A stretch of DNA of 64,000 nucleotides from JAKJEP01 sp964580995 (GTDB lineage: Bacteria; Planctomycetota; Phycisphaerae; Sedimentisphaerales; SM23-30): NCBI GenBank assembly GCA_964580995.1, contig CAZOMV010000015.1:1-64000 (forward strand), in the 5' to 3' direction. Within the stretch, counting starts at the first letter, position 1. Each line of letters begins with the position of its first letter. Shown piece by piece: positions 1 through 8,479 of the stretch. A model generated the notes under the pieces. The model was not told the DNA's origin. It saw only the letters and a program-made list of their open reading frames with translations, and searched no databases. Made by a program: the position numbers and the translations under genes.

Positions 1-157
1 AGGGGGGGATGTGGTAAGGTGGGGGACGCTGGGCGGGAATGACAGGGCTTGCCGCTGTCGTTGGGGGTTTGGCCCTATTACTCGAAGGCGGGTGGGACGA
101 ATTGCGAGAATTGTTTTCCAGGCGGGCGATTATTTCTTCGAGCAATGGATTGTTTTT

Positions 158-177
158 TTGTAGCGAAAATGCTACAA
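158..177 (+). promoter_or_regulatory. Hairpin just upstream of the rarA start
   Basis: TTGTAGC (158-164) and GCTACAA (171-177) form a perfect 7-bp stem with a 6-nt loop, ending 8 nt before the preferred rarA ATG. It occupies the place where a ribosome binding site would normally lie, and no good Shine-Dalgarno is visible. It could modulate initiation. There is no T-tract after it on either strand, so it is not an intrinsic terminator. Confidence 0.25.
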
Positions 178-185
178 GTTGGGTT

Positions 186-1547
186 ATGGATTTATTTTCC
201 CGGAATGAGCAGAAGAATATTGCTGCGGCGGCGCCGCTGGCGGTGCGTATGCGGCCGCGGCGGCTGGAGGAGTTTGTGGGTCAGGAGAAGTTTCTGGCGG
301 AGGGGAAGCTGCTGTGGCGGATGCTCCGGGCGGACCGGTTGTCGAGTCTGCTGTTTTTCGGGCCGCCGGGCACGGGCAAGACCACGCTGGCGTATGTGAT
401 CGCCAATCAGACCGCCGCAGAGTTTATACCCGCCAATGCCGCGACCGTCGGCGTCAGCCAGATTCGCACCTTTATCCAATCGGCGAAGGATCGGCTGGCA
501 ACGGAGGGGCGGCGAACGGTATTGTTTCTGGACGAGATACACCGGTTCAGCCGGTCGCAGCAGGATGTGCTGCTGGACGATGTGGAAAACGGCACGATTA
601 TTCTGATCGGGGCGACGACGGAGAATCCGTTTTTTTCGGTGAATTCCGCGCTGGTTTCGCGCAGCACGGTCTTTGAATTTGAGTATCTGAGCCAGGAGGA
701 TATCCAGCGGGTGGTGCAAATGGCCCTGGCGGATCCGGAGCGGGGGCTGGGGAGGTATCCGATTCGTATGACGGAAGAGGCGCTGGACTATCTGGCGGTG
801 ATGAGCGATGGGGATGCCCGGCGGGCGCTGACGGCACTGGAGATTGGGGTGCTTTCGCTGATCAGGCAGCGAGATGGCCAGGGTGGGGAAAAGAAGGATG
901 AGATCGTATTTGACCGGGAACTGGCGGTGGAATCGATTCAGCAGAAGTCGCTGGTGGCCGATAAAAGCGGGGATAACCATTATGACCTGGCCAGTGCGCT
1001 GCAGAAGAGCATGCGGGGCAGCGATCCGGATGCGACGGTGTATTGGCTGGCGCGGCTGATTGTGGGGGGCGAGGATCCGCGTTTTATTGCCCGGCGGATT
1101 GCGGTCTGTGCGGCGGAAGACGTGGGGAATGCCGATCCGATGGCGACGGTGCTGGCGGCGGCGGCTGTGCAGATTAGCGAGTTGGTGGGATTTCCGGAAG
1201 CGCAGTTGCCGCTGGCCCAGGCGGCGATCTATATTGCCTGTGCTCCCAAGAGCAATCGCTCAGCGCAGGCGATCTGGTCGGCCAGCCAGGATGTCAGTCA
1301 GGGCCGCACCGCCCCGGTCCCGGACCATTTGCGGGATGCCCATTATAAGAGTGCGAAAAAGCTGGGCCGGGGGCAGGGGTATCAATATCCGCATAGTCAT
1401 CCGGGCGGGTATGTGCCGCAGGTGTACATGCCGGAAGAGTTTCGCAAAAGCTATTACCAGCCCAGTGATCGGGGCGGGGAAAAACGAATGGGAGAATATC
1501 TGGAACAGTTGAAGCGAATGCTTGACAATTCGGGGATAAAGCCTTAA
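186..1547 (+). CDS. rarA: Replication-associated recombination protein A (RarA/MgsA), AAA+ ATPase
   Basis: A DNA-dependent AAA+ ATPase related to clamp loaders and RuvB that acts at stalled or gapped replication forks. With the ATG at 186 the product is 453 residues, the usual family length. The frame is open 49 codons further upstream, but that extension has no family resemblance. Visible motifs are Walker A GPPGTGKTT (about residue 59), Walker B LFLDEIHR (about 113), sensor I IGATTENP (about 141), and the C-terminal MgsA region with the conserved SNRS and YPHSHPGGYV-type segments. It leads a small rightward group with the folate enzyme and the transpeptidase. The family call is secure; only the start is uncertain. 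Confidence 0.95.
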   Translation: MDLFSRNEQKNIAAAAPLAVRMRPRRLEEFVGQEKFLAEGKLLWRMLRADRLSSLLFFGPPGTGKTTLAYVIANQTAAEFIPANAATVGVSQIRTFIQSAKDRLATEGRRTVLFLDEIHRFSRSQQDVLLDDVENGTIILIGATTENPFFSVNSALVSRSTVFEFEYLSQEDIQRVVQMALADPERGLGRYPIRMTEEALDYLAVMSDGDARRALTALEIGVLSLIRQRDGQGGEKKDEIVFDRELAVESIQQKSLVADKSGDNHYDLASALQKSMRGSDPDATVYWLARLIVGGEDPRFIARRIAVCAAEDVGNADPMATVLAAAAVQISELVGFPEAQLPLAQAAIYIACAPKSNRSAQAIWSASQDVSQGRTAPVPDHLRDAHYKSAKKLGRGQGYQYPHSHPGGYVPQVYMPEEFRKSYYQPSDRGGEKRMGEYLEQLKRMLDNSGIKP

Positions 1548-1609
1548 TTTTTCATGATGATACGAATAGATGGATGGTTCCGAGGGGGGCGGCCCAGGAA
1601 TAATTGTAA

Positions 1610-2230
1610 TTGGTTATGTTAAAAAGAATTGCGCGAAGTCAGATTCGTGAGTCGCTGTCGCGATTATCACCGCAGCAACTGCGAGAGAAAAGTGCGGCGG
1701 CCTGTGGGCATTTGTGCTCGAGTGAGGAATTCAGCCGGGCGGATACGATTATGCTTTTTTTGTCTCTGGAAGGGGAGGTGGATACCAGCCCAGCGATCTT
1801 GAAATGCTTTCAGCGGCAAAAGACGGTGGTGGTGCCCAGCATTATATGGCAGCAGCGTCATTTGATTCCGGTGACGATGACCAGCCTAAGCTGCGATATG
1901 ACGCATGACCGGCATGGATTGCGTTACCCAGCCGCCGGCCAGCCGATGCCGATTGATGAGATCGACCTGATCGTGGTGCCGGGAATCGGGTTTGACCGGG
2001 CGGGCAACCGGCTGGGGCGGGGCGGGGGTTTTTACGACCGGTTCCTCAGTCGGGATGGGTTTCGGGGGCTGATCTGTGGGCTGGCTTTTGAAGAACAGGT
2101 GATCGAGACGATACCGATGATGGAACATGATATACGTTTGAATCTGCTGGTGACAGACAAAGGCGTTTTGCGTTTTAACCATAAAAAAATCAGGGAAGAT
2201 TGTAGTACAGGAGCAAAGGATGGCGACTAA
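1610..2230 (+). CDS. ygfA: 5-formyltetrahydrofolate cyclo-ligase (MTHFS)
   Basis: Converts 5-formyl-THF to 5,10-methenyl-THF with ATP, recycling a folate storage form. The product is 206 residues, typical for the family. The C-terminal signature is present as PGIGFDRAGNRLGRGGGFYDR, the ATP/phosphate-binding loop, and an LFLSLEGEVDT segment near the N-terminus fits the family. A TTG at 1610 lies 9 nt after AGGAA, while the first ATG (1616) is 15 nt away, so the TTG start is preferred. The 3' end overlaps the next gene by 11 nt, suggesting co-translation. Confidence 0.9.
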   Translation: MVMLKRIARSQIRESLSRLSPQQLREKSAAACGHLCSSEEFSRADTIMLFLSLEGEVDTSPAILKCFQRQKTVVVPSIIWQQRHLIPVTMTSLSCDMTHDRHGLRYPAAGQPMPIDEIDLIVVPGIGFDRAGNRLGRGGGFYDRFLSRDGFRGLICGLAFEEQVIETIPMMEHDIRLNLLVTDKGVLRFNHKKIREDCSTGAKDGD

Positions 2231-3275
2231 AGGTTTTTCGAACAGACAGAAGAGTATCAGCGGACGGAAACTGATTCTGATTCTGGCGATGGTGGTATTG
2301 GTGGCGGTGATTGTATGGCGGCAGGGATTTTATAAACCGCAGCTAGAAATAAATGAGGGAGCGATATCCAGAGCTGTGGTTCAAGAGCCTGAAATCGCCC
2401 TGCCAGTGAGCATAAATCCCATCGGTGAAAAACCGGCGGCGGCAGGCAATCTGCCGGCAGAAACGGCCACGCAAATATCCCAGGCCAAGACGGAAGTTCC
2501 CCCTGTTATCGTCCGGAAACCGGGATATGAATTGTACGAAAAAGGTGTGAAAGAGCTGGAGGCTAAAAATTATATTGCGGCTCGCAAGAATCTGACCCAG
2601 GCGGTGGAGTTGGGGCTGGATGAAGCCGAGGAAAAGGATGCTTTTACCAGGGTGAATCAGGCGGCGGACGAATGGTTATTTTCCCCTCGTCTTCTGGAAG
2701 GGGATAGCTATTGCCGTTCGTATCAGGTGGTGGCCGGCGACCGGCTGGCAGCCATCGGGAATCAGTTTTCCGTTCCTTATGAGTTTATTATGAAGATCAA
2801 TAAAATCAGCAATCCAGCCGGTTTGTCCGTGGGTAAAAATTTGAAAGTGGTTCAAGGCCCCTTCCACTTGAAAGTGAACCGGAAAAAATATTATATGCTG
2901 GTCTATCTGGGGGATGTTCTAGCACGGGTCTATCCGGTGGGACTGGGAGCGCCGGACCGGATTACGCCCACTGGATTGTGGGTGGCACAGGCGGGGAAAA
3001 AGCAGGTGAATCCTGCCTGGCCGGACCAGGAGACGGGGAAATATTATAAACCAGATGATCCGGAGAATCCCCTGGGAGAGCGTTGGATCGGCCTGGAAGG
3101 ATTCGATGGGGATGCCCAAGGCAGGAGTGGTTTTGGTATTCATGGGACGATCAAGCCCGAAGAGATCGGAAAATCCGCCAGCCGGGGGTGTATTCGGCTG
3201 CGTAATGAGGACGTGGAAGAATTATTTGATATGGTTACGGACGGCCAGAGCAAAGTCTGGGTATATGATGAATGA
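2220..3275 (+). CDS. LysM domain / YkuD L,D-transpeptidase, membrane-anchored
   Basis: A predicted periplasmic peptidoglycan cross-linking enzyme of 351 residues. There is a basic N-terminus, one membrane segment (about 17-33), a low-complexity linker, a short TPR-like helical stretch (about 105-140), a LysM domain (about 165-210, YQVVAGDRLAAIGNQF) and a YkuD domain (about 220-350). The catalytic signature HGT...SRGCIRL is complete, with His near 308 and Cys near 324. It starts inside the end of the cyclo-ligase gene (ATG and stop overlap). L,D-transpeptidases make 3-3 cross-links or attach proteins to peptidoglycan; which of these applies here cannot be told. A GTAAAATATTTTAC palindrome follows the gene at about 3288. 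Confidence 0.9.
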   Translation: MATKGFSNRQKSISGRKLILILAMVVLVAVIVWRQGFYKPQLEINEGAISRAVVQEPEIALPVSINPIGEKPAAAGNLPAETATQISQAKTEVPPVIVRKPGYELYEKGVKELEAKNYIAARKNLTQAVELGLDEAEEKDAFTRVNQAADEWLFSPRLLEGDSYCRSYQVVAGDRLAAIGNQFSVPYEFIMKINKISNPAGLSVGKNLKVVQGPFHLKVNRKKYYMLVYLGDVLARVYPVGLGAPDRITPTGLWVAQAGKKQVNPAWPDQETGKYYKPDDPENPLGERWIGLEGFDGDAQGRSGFGIHGTIKPEEIGKSASRGCIRLRNEDVEELFDMVTDGQSKVWVYDE

Positions 3276-3407
3276 GCGAATATTTTTGTAAAATATTTTA
3301 CCACAAAGCATTATGAATTTTTCAGCACATGGTTTTTTTGAAAAAAAATGGGGTGGGGAAAATTGAATATTTTTATTAAAAAAATTTAAAAAATTTTATT
3401 TTTAGTA

Positions 3408-3437
3408 TTGACAAGATGCCCAAAAATAATGTATAGT
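3408..3437 (+). promoter_or_regulatory. Strong sigma-70-type promoter
   Basis: A perfect -35 TTGACA (3408-3413) and a -10 TATAGT (3432-3437) are separated by 18 bp, with an A/T-rich upstream stretch that could act as an UP element. Predicted transcription starts near 3444, just ahead of a structured non-coding segment. Confidence 0.65.
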
Positions 3438-3443
3438 ATAGAT

Positions 3444-3571
3444 GTATTGAGAAGGGTTTATTAAGTAACCTGAAAAAAAGTAAATAGCGTTGTCTAGCAA
3501 CGATCCACGGCGAGGAAGCGTGGAACGCCGGTTTCCCCCCCGACTGGCCCCACCGCCTCGCCACTTTTTTT
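3444..3571 (+). ncRNA. Candidate small RNA (or leader/attenuator) of about 128 nt
   Basis: The segment between the strong promoter and a terminator has no plausible reading frame but is rich in structure: a CGTTG/CAACG hairpin (3488-3502), then CCACG/CGTGG (3505-3523), which competes with the terminator stem. Mutually exclusive stems are what an attenuator or riboswitch expression platform looks like. With a perfect -35 and a strong terminator it could equally be a stand-alone sRNA. It does not resemble SRP RNA, 6S RNA, tmRNA or RNase P as far as I can see. The next gene downstream (Msr fusion) begins 264 nt later with a MITE in between. Confidence 0.5.
3509..3571 (+). terminator. Intrinsic terminator with long hairpin and T7 tract
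   Basis: GGCGAGG (3509-3515) pairs with CCTCGCC (3556-3562). Inside it GTGG pairs with CCAC and GCCGG pairs with CTGGC, giving a long, nearly continuous stem. Seven T residues follow at 3565-3571. This is the clearest rho-independent terminator in the window. Confidence 0.75.
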
Positions 3572-3597
3572 GCGCAGAAATAACCCATTTCATTATT

Positions 3598-3686
3598 GAC
3601 GCCAGCGTCAAAAGCTCGTCGATCCCTTGGTATTGGGGAGCCAGAGCTGTTTTTGGAAGTTAATATCGACTTTTGGCGGTTCCGTC
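3598..3686 (+). mobile_element. 89-bp MITE, copy A
   Basis: One of four 89-bp elements in the window. It begins GACGCCAGCGTCAAAAG and ends with the imperfect inverted complement CTTTTGGCGGTTCCGTC. It is flanked by the direct repeat ATTATT (3592-3597 and 3687-3692), a probable 6-bp target-site duplication. It lies in the 5' region of the Msr fusion gene, right end toward that gene. It is too short to encode a transposase, so it must be moved in trans. Confidence 0.85.
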
Positions 3687-3834
3687 ATTATTATCTTAGC
3701 CAAGTTCATATGGTTATGGGACTATTCCTGATTTTATAGTACCGCAGTGATTTGTTTTTACCAAGTACGTGAGACAGGTTGTTTGCGGAAGAATAGCGGT
3801 CTATAATTAGGCAGCGAACTGAAGGATGAGTGCC

Positions 3835-5496
3835 ATGAAAAATAAACGGTATGCAATTATGTCTGGGCTATTGATATGGTTATGGGCGGCGGCGGGCTGC
3901 CAGGGTGCAGGGAGTGATGCCGGTATGGGAACTTTTGAAACCGTTCGAGAACAATTATCTGCCGAGTCCCCGGACTCGGATGCGGCTGTCATTCTCTCGC
4001 GGGCACTGGTTGAGGCTGCTGATGCGGTTCCGGAACAACAAGCCGCTATCCTGAACAAAGCCCTTAAAGAGGCAAATGAGGCCCGCAGGTTCACAATCTC
4101 CGAGGAAGCGCCACTACCGGATGGTTGGCCGAAACCATCATTACCCGGCCTGATTCGCATCAAGAGGTACCCCGCAATACGATCAGCCTGGGTTCGAGCA
4201 CCGGAGAAGGAAAACCGACAGTTCATGACGCTATTTCGACACATTGAGAGCCGTACGATCAGCATGACTGCCCCGGTAATCATGGAATATGCACCCGAAG
4301 CCTCCCAGGATGCTGTTAAGATGGACGATATCAAGGCCATGGCCTTTCTCTATCGTAATCCCAACCAGGACCAGGCCGGATCGTTCGGATCGGTCCAGGT
4401 GGAAAACGAAGAAATGATGGAGGTGGTCTCCATCGGAATCCGGGGGGCGGGTACGGCGGGAACCTTCCGTAAAGCCTTGGGCAAACTCCAGATCTGGTTG
4501 AATGACCATCCGGAATGGCAGGCATCGGGTCCGCCACGGGTTCTGGGGTATAATTCGCCTTTTATGTGGTTTTGGAAGAAATATTGTGAGGTGCAGATCC
4601 CTGTGAAACCAGTAGAAAAGAAAGTGAATGAGGTTCTGCCACCCCTGTCGGCAGAAGAAGAGCAGATTATCGTGCATAAAGGTACGGAACGGCCTTTTAC
4701 GGGCAAATACTGGAAACATTTTGCCAACGGGATTTATGTCTGTCGCCGGTGCGGGGCCGAGTTATACACATCCCAGAGCAAGTTTCGTTCGGAGTGCGGC
4801 TGGCCGAGCTTCGATGAGGAAATCCCGGGTGCAGTCCGGCGTCAGCCGGATGCCGATGGGCAGCGGACGGAGATAATCTGCAATGCCTGCGGTGCCCACC
4901 TGGGACATGTATTTACTGGAGAAGGGTTTACGCCGCGGAATGTCCGCCATTGCGTGAATTCGGCTTCCTTGGTATTTCGTTCTGCCCCGAAAGAGGTCCG
5001 CACGGAGGAAGCGATTTTTGCCGGCGGGTGCTTTTGGGGAGTGGAGCATTATTTCCGGCAGATGCCGGGAGTACTCCGTGTAACCTCCGGCTATACCGGG
5101 GGTACCGTAGCGAATCCCACGTATCAGCAGGTATGTACCGGCGATACGGGTCATGCGGAGGCGGTCCAGGTGATTTTCGATCCGAATCAGGTCTCGTATG
5201 AAAATCTGGCCCAGCTCTTCTTCGAAATTCACGACCCAACCCAGCGGAATCGCCAAGGGCCGGATGTCGGTTCCCAATATCGCTCCGCGGTATTCTACCG
5301 TGATGCGGACCAGAAACAGGCGGCGGAAAGCCTGGTAAGGGATTTGAAAAAAAGGGGTTATGATGTCGTGACGCAAATCGAACCGGCTGGTCCATTTTAT
5401 CCGGCAGAGGACTACCACCAGAATTATCTGAACAAGCATCCTGAGCGGCCTAGCTGCCATGTGCGCGTGCCGCGTTTCGCTACATCCAAACCATAG
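3835..5496 (+). CDS. msrAB: SOUL heme-binding / MsrB / MsrA fusion lipoprotein
   Basis: A three-domain protein of 553 residues. The ATG at 3835 is preferred over 3826 because AAGGA sits 8 nt before it and the product begins with a good lipoprotein signal (lipobox AAGC). A SOUL-type heme-binding domain spans about 75-250 (RIKRYPAIRSAWV, SMTAPVIMEY). MsrB spans about 267-385, with two zinc CxxC pairs, a CGWPSF Cys near 321 and the catalytic Cys near 373 in RHCVNSAS. MsrA spans about 392-550, with GCFWG (Cys near 399). MsrA and MsrB reduce the S and R sulfoxides of methionine. The signal places this repair activity outside the cytoplasm, so it needs an envelope electron donor, which is not seen here. 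MsrA/MsrB fusions are known; the added SOUL domain is unusual. Confidence 0.93.
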   Translation: MKNKRYAIMSGLLIWLWAAAGCQGAGSDAGMGTFETVREQLSAESPDSDAAVILSRALVEAADAVPEQQAAILNKALKEANEARRFTISEEAPLPDGWPKPSLPGLIRIKRYPAIRSAWVRAPEKENRQFMTLFRHIESRTISMTAPVIMEYAPEASQDAVKMDDIKAMAFLYRNPNQDQAGSFGSVQVENEEMMEVVSIGIRGAGTAGTFRKALGKLQIWLNDHPEWQASGPPRVLGYNSPFMWFWKKYCEVQIPVKPVEKKVNEVLPPLSAEEEQIIVHKGTERPFTGKYWKHFANGIYVCRRCGAELYTSQSKFRSECGWPSFDEEIPGAVRRQPDADGQRTEIICNACGAHLGHVFTGEGFTPRNVRHCVNSASLVFRSAPKEVRTEEAIFAGGCFWGVEHYFRQMPGVLRVTSGYTGGTVANPTYQQVCTGDTGHAEAVQVIFDPNQVSYENLAQLFFEIHDPTQRNRQGPDVGSQYRSAVFYRDADQKQAAESLVRDLKKRGYDVVTQIEPAGPFYPAEDYHQNYLNKHPERPSCHVRVPRFATSKP

Positions 5497-5588
5497 GTGA
5501 GGTAATAACAGACCTCGATCTTCATGCACATGTATTTCTGACTGATGAAGTGCAGTTTAACCGGGTTGAATTACATATCATAATTCAT

Positions 5589-5984
5589 TCAGGGCAAGGT
5601 TTTTATATAAACGGCCCGATTTCTGGGGCCGTCGAATTCGCAAAAGTAAATGCCCTGCCAGGTACCCAGGCAGAGCCGACCGTTTTCGACCAGGATGGTT
5701 TCGGAAGAGCCGACCAGGGAGGCTTTGACGTGGGCGTCGGAGTTGCCTTCTCCATGGCGGTAACCTTTGCGAAGATGGGGGATTACTTCCTCCAGGGTCA
5801 ACAGGATGTCATGGCAGACATCGGGGTCGGCGTTTTCGTTGATGGTGACGGCGGCGGTGGTGTGGGGGACGAAGACCAGCAGAAGGCCGTCGCGGAAATT
5901 ATCTTTCGCGATGATTTCGTTAATCCGGCTGGTGATATCGATTAGTTCGTTCCGTTTTTGGGTTTTCAGTGAAATCGTGTGCAT
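5589..5984 (-). CDS. YjbQ/UPF0047 family protein
   Basis: A 131-residue protein of the YjbQ (UPF0047) family, recognised by VFVPHTTAAVTINENADPD, the Gly/His-rich HGEGNSDAHVKASLVGSS segment and LGTWQGIYFCEFDGPR. Members bind metal and have been linked to weak thiamine-phosphate synthase activity in vitro; the cellular role is unclear. The start at 5984 (MHTISLK) has GGGAG 10 nt upstream and gives the normal family length; the frame is open for 12 more codons without support. It is transcribed toward the Msr fusion gene. Confidence 0.88.
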   Translation of the reverse strand: MHTISLKTQKRNELIDITSRINEIIAKDNFRDGLLLVFVPHTTAAVTINENADPDVCHDILLTLEEVIPHLRKGYRHGEGNSDAHVKASLVGSSETILVENGRLCLGTWQGIYFCEFDGPRNRAVYIKTLP

Positions 5985-6070
5985 GTTATTGATACTCCCG
6001 TATTTATCCTTGCCAAGCACCGGGCAGCTACTACAATGGCTACCGAAGTACGGAGATAATAGCTTAAATT

Positions 6071-6159
6071 GACGCCGACGTCAAAAGCTCGTCGACCCCT
6101 TGTTATTGGGGAGCCAGAGCTGTTTTTGGAAGTCCATATTGACTTTTGGCGTTTCCATC
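6071..6159 (+). mobile_element. 89-bp MITE, copy B
   Basis: Same length and layout as copy A. It is flanked by the direct repeat TAAATT (6065-6070 and 6160-6165). It is the most diverged at its right terminus (...TTTCCATC). It sits about 90 bp upstream of the metallohydrolase gene with its right end facing that gene. TTGACT lies 15 bp inside its right end, so together with the duplicated TAAATT it forms a crude promoter-like arrangement. Confidence 0.85.
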
Positions 6160-6248
6160 TAAATTAATGTTTACCGCCAGCTTGTGAAATGAAATATGGT
6201 AATCAAATCGCAAAGGTTTGGCAGTAAGTCGTTATAGAAAATGAGGAT

Positions 6249-7133
6249 ATGTCCAGTCATAATTTAATACAACATAGTTTGAGTTCCCTGGAAGTTATCG
6301 GGTATTCCGTGGCGGGTGAGGAAACGGTGGTAGCGGTGCCGGAGCTGGATGTGTGTTTTGATGTGGGCAAGGCGCCGGATCAGATTTTGTCTGTGAATCA
6401 TATCCTGCTCAGTCACGGGCATATGGACCATGCGGCGGGGATCGCTTACTACTTTTCGCAGCGGGACTTCCGCGAAATGGCACCGGGAACGGCGATAGTA
6501 CCGGCGCGATTGGTGCCGATGCTGGAGGGGTTATTGGATCAGTGGGGCCGGCTGGATGGGACGCGGCCGCCGGGGAAAATTATTCCGTTTGGGCCGGGTC
6601 AGGAATACGAGATACGGCGGAATCTTTTTGTATATGGTTTTGCGACAAACCATTGCAATGAAAGTCTGGGATTTACGATTATCGAGCGGCGGTTGAAGCT
6701 TAAGGCGGAGTATGGAGAGTTGTCCGGTCCGGAGATAGCCCGGCTGCGGAAGTCGGGGGTGGACGTGACTTATGTGCTGAATATGCCGCTGGTTACATAC
6801 CTGGGGGATACGATGGGAGGGGATTTTGAGAAGCTGGAGTGTGTGCGGAGGAGCAAGATTTTGATCGCGGAATGCACGTTTTTCGAGCCGGATTGCTGGG
6901 ACCGGGCACGGGCGGGGCGGCATTATCATTTTGACGCGCTGTCGAAGTTTTTGGCGCAAGTCGAGTGTGAGCATATACTTCTGACTCATCTGAGCCGGCG
7001 AACCGATATCCGGCAGGCGCGGAAGATGGTGGATCAGGCTTTACCGGAAGAGGTAGCGCAGCGGGTTCATTTTTTGATGCAGAAGCCGAAGCGGAAATGG
7101 GAGGAAAAGCCGGTGGAAAATGGGCAGGAATAA
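6249..7133 (+). CDS. Metallo-beta-lactamase-fold hydrolase, ribonuclease Z-like
   Basis: A 294-residue protein with the metal-binding motif HGHMDH at residues 56-61, a further His in FATNHCNESLG, the Asp of YLGDTMGG, and a C-terminal His in LLTHLSRR. The order and the SLGFTIIERR element match RNase Z-like enzymes (tRNA 3' processing) more than beta-lactamases. Whether it is the cell's tRNase Z or a paralogue acting on another phosphodiester is not settled by sequence alone. The best Shine-Dalgarno-like GAGGA lies only 1-2 nt before the ATG, so initiation may be weak. It is an isolated gene with no operon partner. Confidence 0.8.
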   Translation: MSSHNLIQHSLSSLEVIGYSVAGEETVVAVPELDVCFDVGKAPDQILSVNHILLSHGHMDHAAGIAYYFSQRDFREMAPGTAIVPARLVPMLEGLLDQWGRLDGTRPPGKIIPFGPGQEYEIRRNLFVYGFATNHCNESLGFTIIERRLKLKAEYGELSGPEIARLRKSGVDVTYVLNMPLVTYLGDTMGGDFEKLECVRRSKILIAECTFFEPDCWDRARAGRHYHFDALSKFLAQVECEHILLTHLSRRTDIRQARKMVDQALPEEVAQRVHFLMQKPKRKWEEKPVENGQE

Positions 7134-7213
7134 AAGGGGCGTGAGAATATAAACCATTTGTAAAGAAGTGGTTGCGCTTATGCTGACTCTAGAGAATGGG
7201 CCAGCCAGAGGTA

Positions 7214-7303
7214 TTAGCAAAGGGCGGCGAAGCTGGCCAGGGCCAGGAAGAGGAACCGGTATTTGCGACTCATAAAATCTGAAAAGGCGATATAGGTTTC
7301 CAT
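7214..7303 (-). CDS. Possible 29-aa small membrane peptide or lipoprotein remnant
   Basis: A 29-codon frame beginning METYIAFSDFMSRKYRF and running into a hydrophobic LFLALASFAALC end. AAGGAA lies 8 nt before the ATG, which is good for initiation. The second Met onward looks like a lipoprotein signal peptide that stops right at the would-be lipobox Cys. It may be a genuine micropeptide or the stump of a frameshifted lipoprotein gene. No homologue is recognised. Confidence 0.25.
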   Translation of the reverse strand: METYIAFSDFMSRKYRFLFLALASFAALC

Positions 7304-7389
7304 AACTTTGATTCCTTACTTCTGTTATGCTTACCGGTGTTAAAACGCAAAGGGTATGCCGGAAGCTGTGAGGGGGGAGATGATTTTTT

Positions 7390-7405
7390 GGTAATTATAA
7401 TTACC
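7390..7405. repeat. Perfect 16-bp palindrome
   Basis: GGTAATTATAATTACC is a perfect inverted repeat with no loop, the shape of a dimeric repressor operator. It lies about 90 bp upstream of the small leftward ORF. No promoter boxes are evident next to it, so a function is not established. Confidence 0.35.
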
Positions 7406-7765
7406 TGTATTTAAATGATTTATGGTTTTTGGGGGCGGGGGCGGGATCTTGCCTATCTTAACGGGTGTGGTTTGTGTTGATTTTTAGCAACACAGGCGGG
7501 AGCGGTATGGGGCAAAAGAGCGGTAATTACTTATTTTTTATGGTTTTATGAATGTGTTGGCAAGACGCAACGGGGTGGGGCGGTATCAACGGTAAACCTA
7601 GTGGTTATAGGACGTTGCGGCAATAATATGGTTCTATGGGGGGATGATTGTAAGTGTTTATTTTTGGGTGAAAAATTGCTGAAAGCCTTAATTTTGCGTT
7701 GATTGGAATAGACAGAAAAATAATAAGATGGGGTGAATAGGTTGAGTTGGTAAATGTTGAACAAA

Positions 7766-7832
7766 GGCAGGCAAGCCTGCACCACTCTCGCCGCGATCGT
7801 TTTACCCTAGCGACGCTCCCGCCGGTCGCTCC
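7766..7832 (+). repeat. Dispersed repeat R2, copy 1
   Basis: Starts with the interrupted palindrome GCAGGCAAGCCTGC (7767-7780) and continues through a CCGCGATC core to a GCTCCCGCCGGTCGCT end. About 80 percent of positions match copy 3. Non-coding, intergenic. Confidence 0.55.
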
Positions 7833-8268
7833 ATAACTATTTAAGTACTTATATAATAGAGTATTATAGTAGTTATGAGAGTGAATTGAAGTGGCTGCTG
7901 ATGGTTAAGCTGGGTTGATTAAGTAAATTTGGCAAATGTTGAACAAAGTATAACAAAACATGAAGAAAGTGATGCAAAACATGAGTAAAACAGGTGAAAA
8001 TCTGAGTAAAAACATAGGTAAAAGTGAATGGTTTTTACTCGTGTCATTTGGGTTGGGGCGGGAATTATTGGGGGACGAGATTACCCAAGCTGCCCAGAAT
8101 GAAATTGGCAAGATGGGGGGGAGAGGTAAATTCTAAAATCTAAATTCTAAACAAGGTCAAATTTTCGAAATTCGAATTTCAAAACAAAAAAATTGACAGA
8201 GTAAAATTTAAAAATTGGAAGAGAAGATTTTTGAACAAAAGGTGCTGGGCGCAGGGCGAAGCGACGCG

Positions 8269-8320
8269 AACGGATTACCCATTTGACGCTCACGCTGTTC
8301 GCTACGGCTGGGCGAGAAAG
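8269..8320 (+). repeat. Dispersed repeat R2, degenerate copy 2
   Basis: Shares the ACCCA-TTG-CGCTC...GCTG...GGCGAGAAAG layout with copy 3 but lacks the GCAGGC palindrome. Judged by eye to be a decayed relative; the boundaries are approximate. Confidence 0.35.
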
Positions 8321-8479
8321 TGAGAGAGTCAGAAGGTGTCCCGCAAAGGCGCAGAGGCGCAAAGGGGGGAAGAGAAGAATATTAGTCCGCAGATGAACGT
8401 AGATAAAGAATTATAAAATATTAAATAACAGGTATTTAGTAATATATTGAACCACGAATGCACGCGAATGGGCCATGAG

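Larger units (their letters stand above)
3276..3834. other. Intergenic region with sRNA candidate and MITE copy A
   Basis: No protein-coding gene is supported in these 559 bases. The left part is AT-rich and contains a sigma-70-type promoter. The middle holds a structured transcript ending in a strong terminator. An 89-bp MITE copy follows, then about 150 bp of unremarkable sequence leading to the Msr fusion gene. The small leftward frames here are produced by the hairpin and the MITE and look non-coding. Confidence 0.7.

Noticed and set aside
39..185. In-frame N-terminal extension of rarA by 49 residues
   Set aside because: It has no family similarity and the ATG at 186 gives the normal RarA length and N-terminus.
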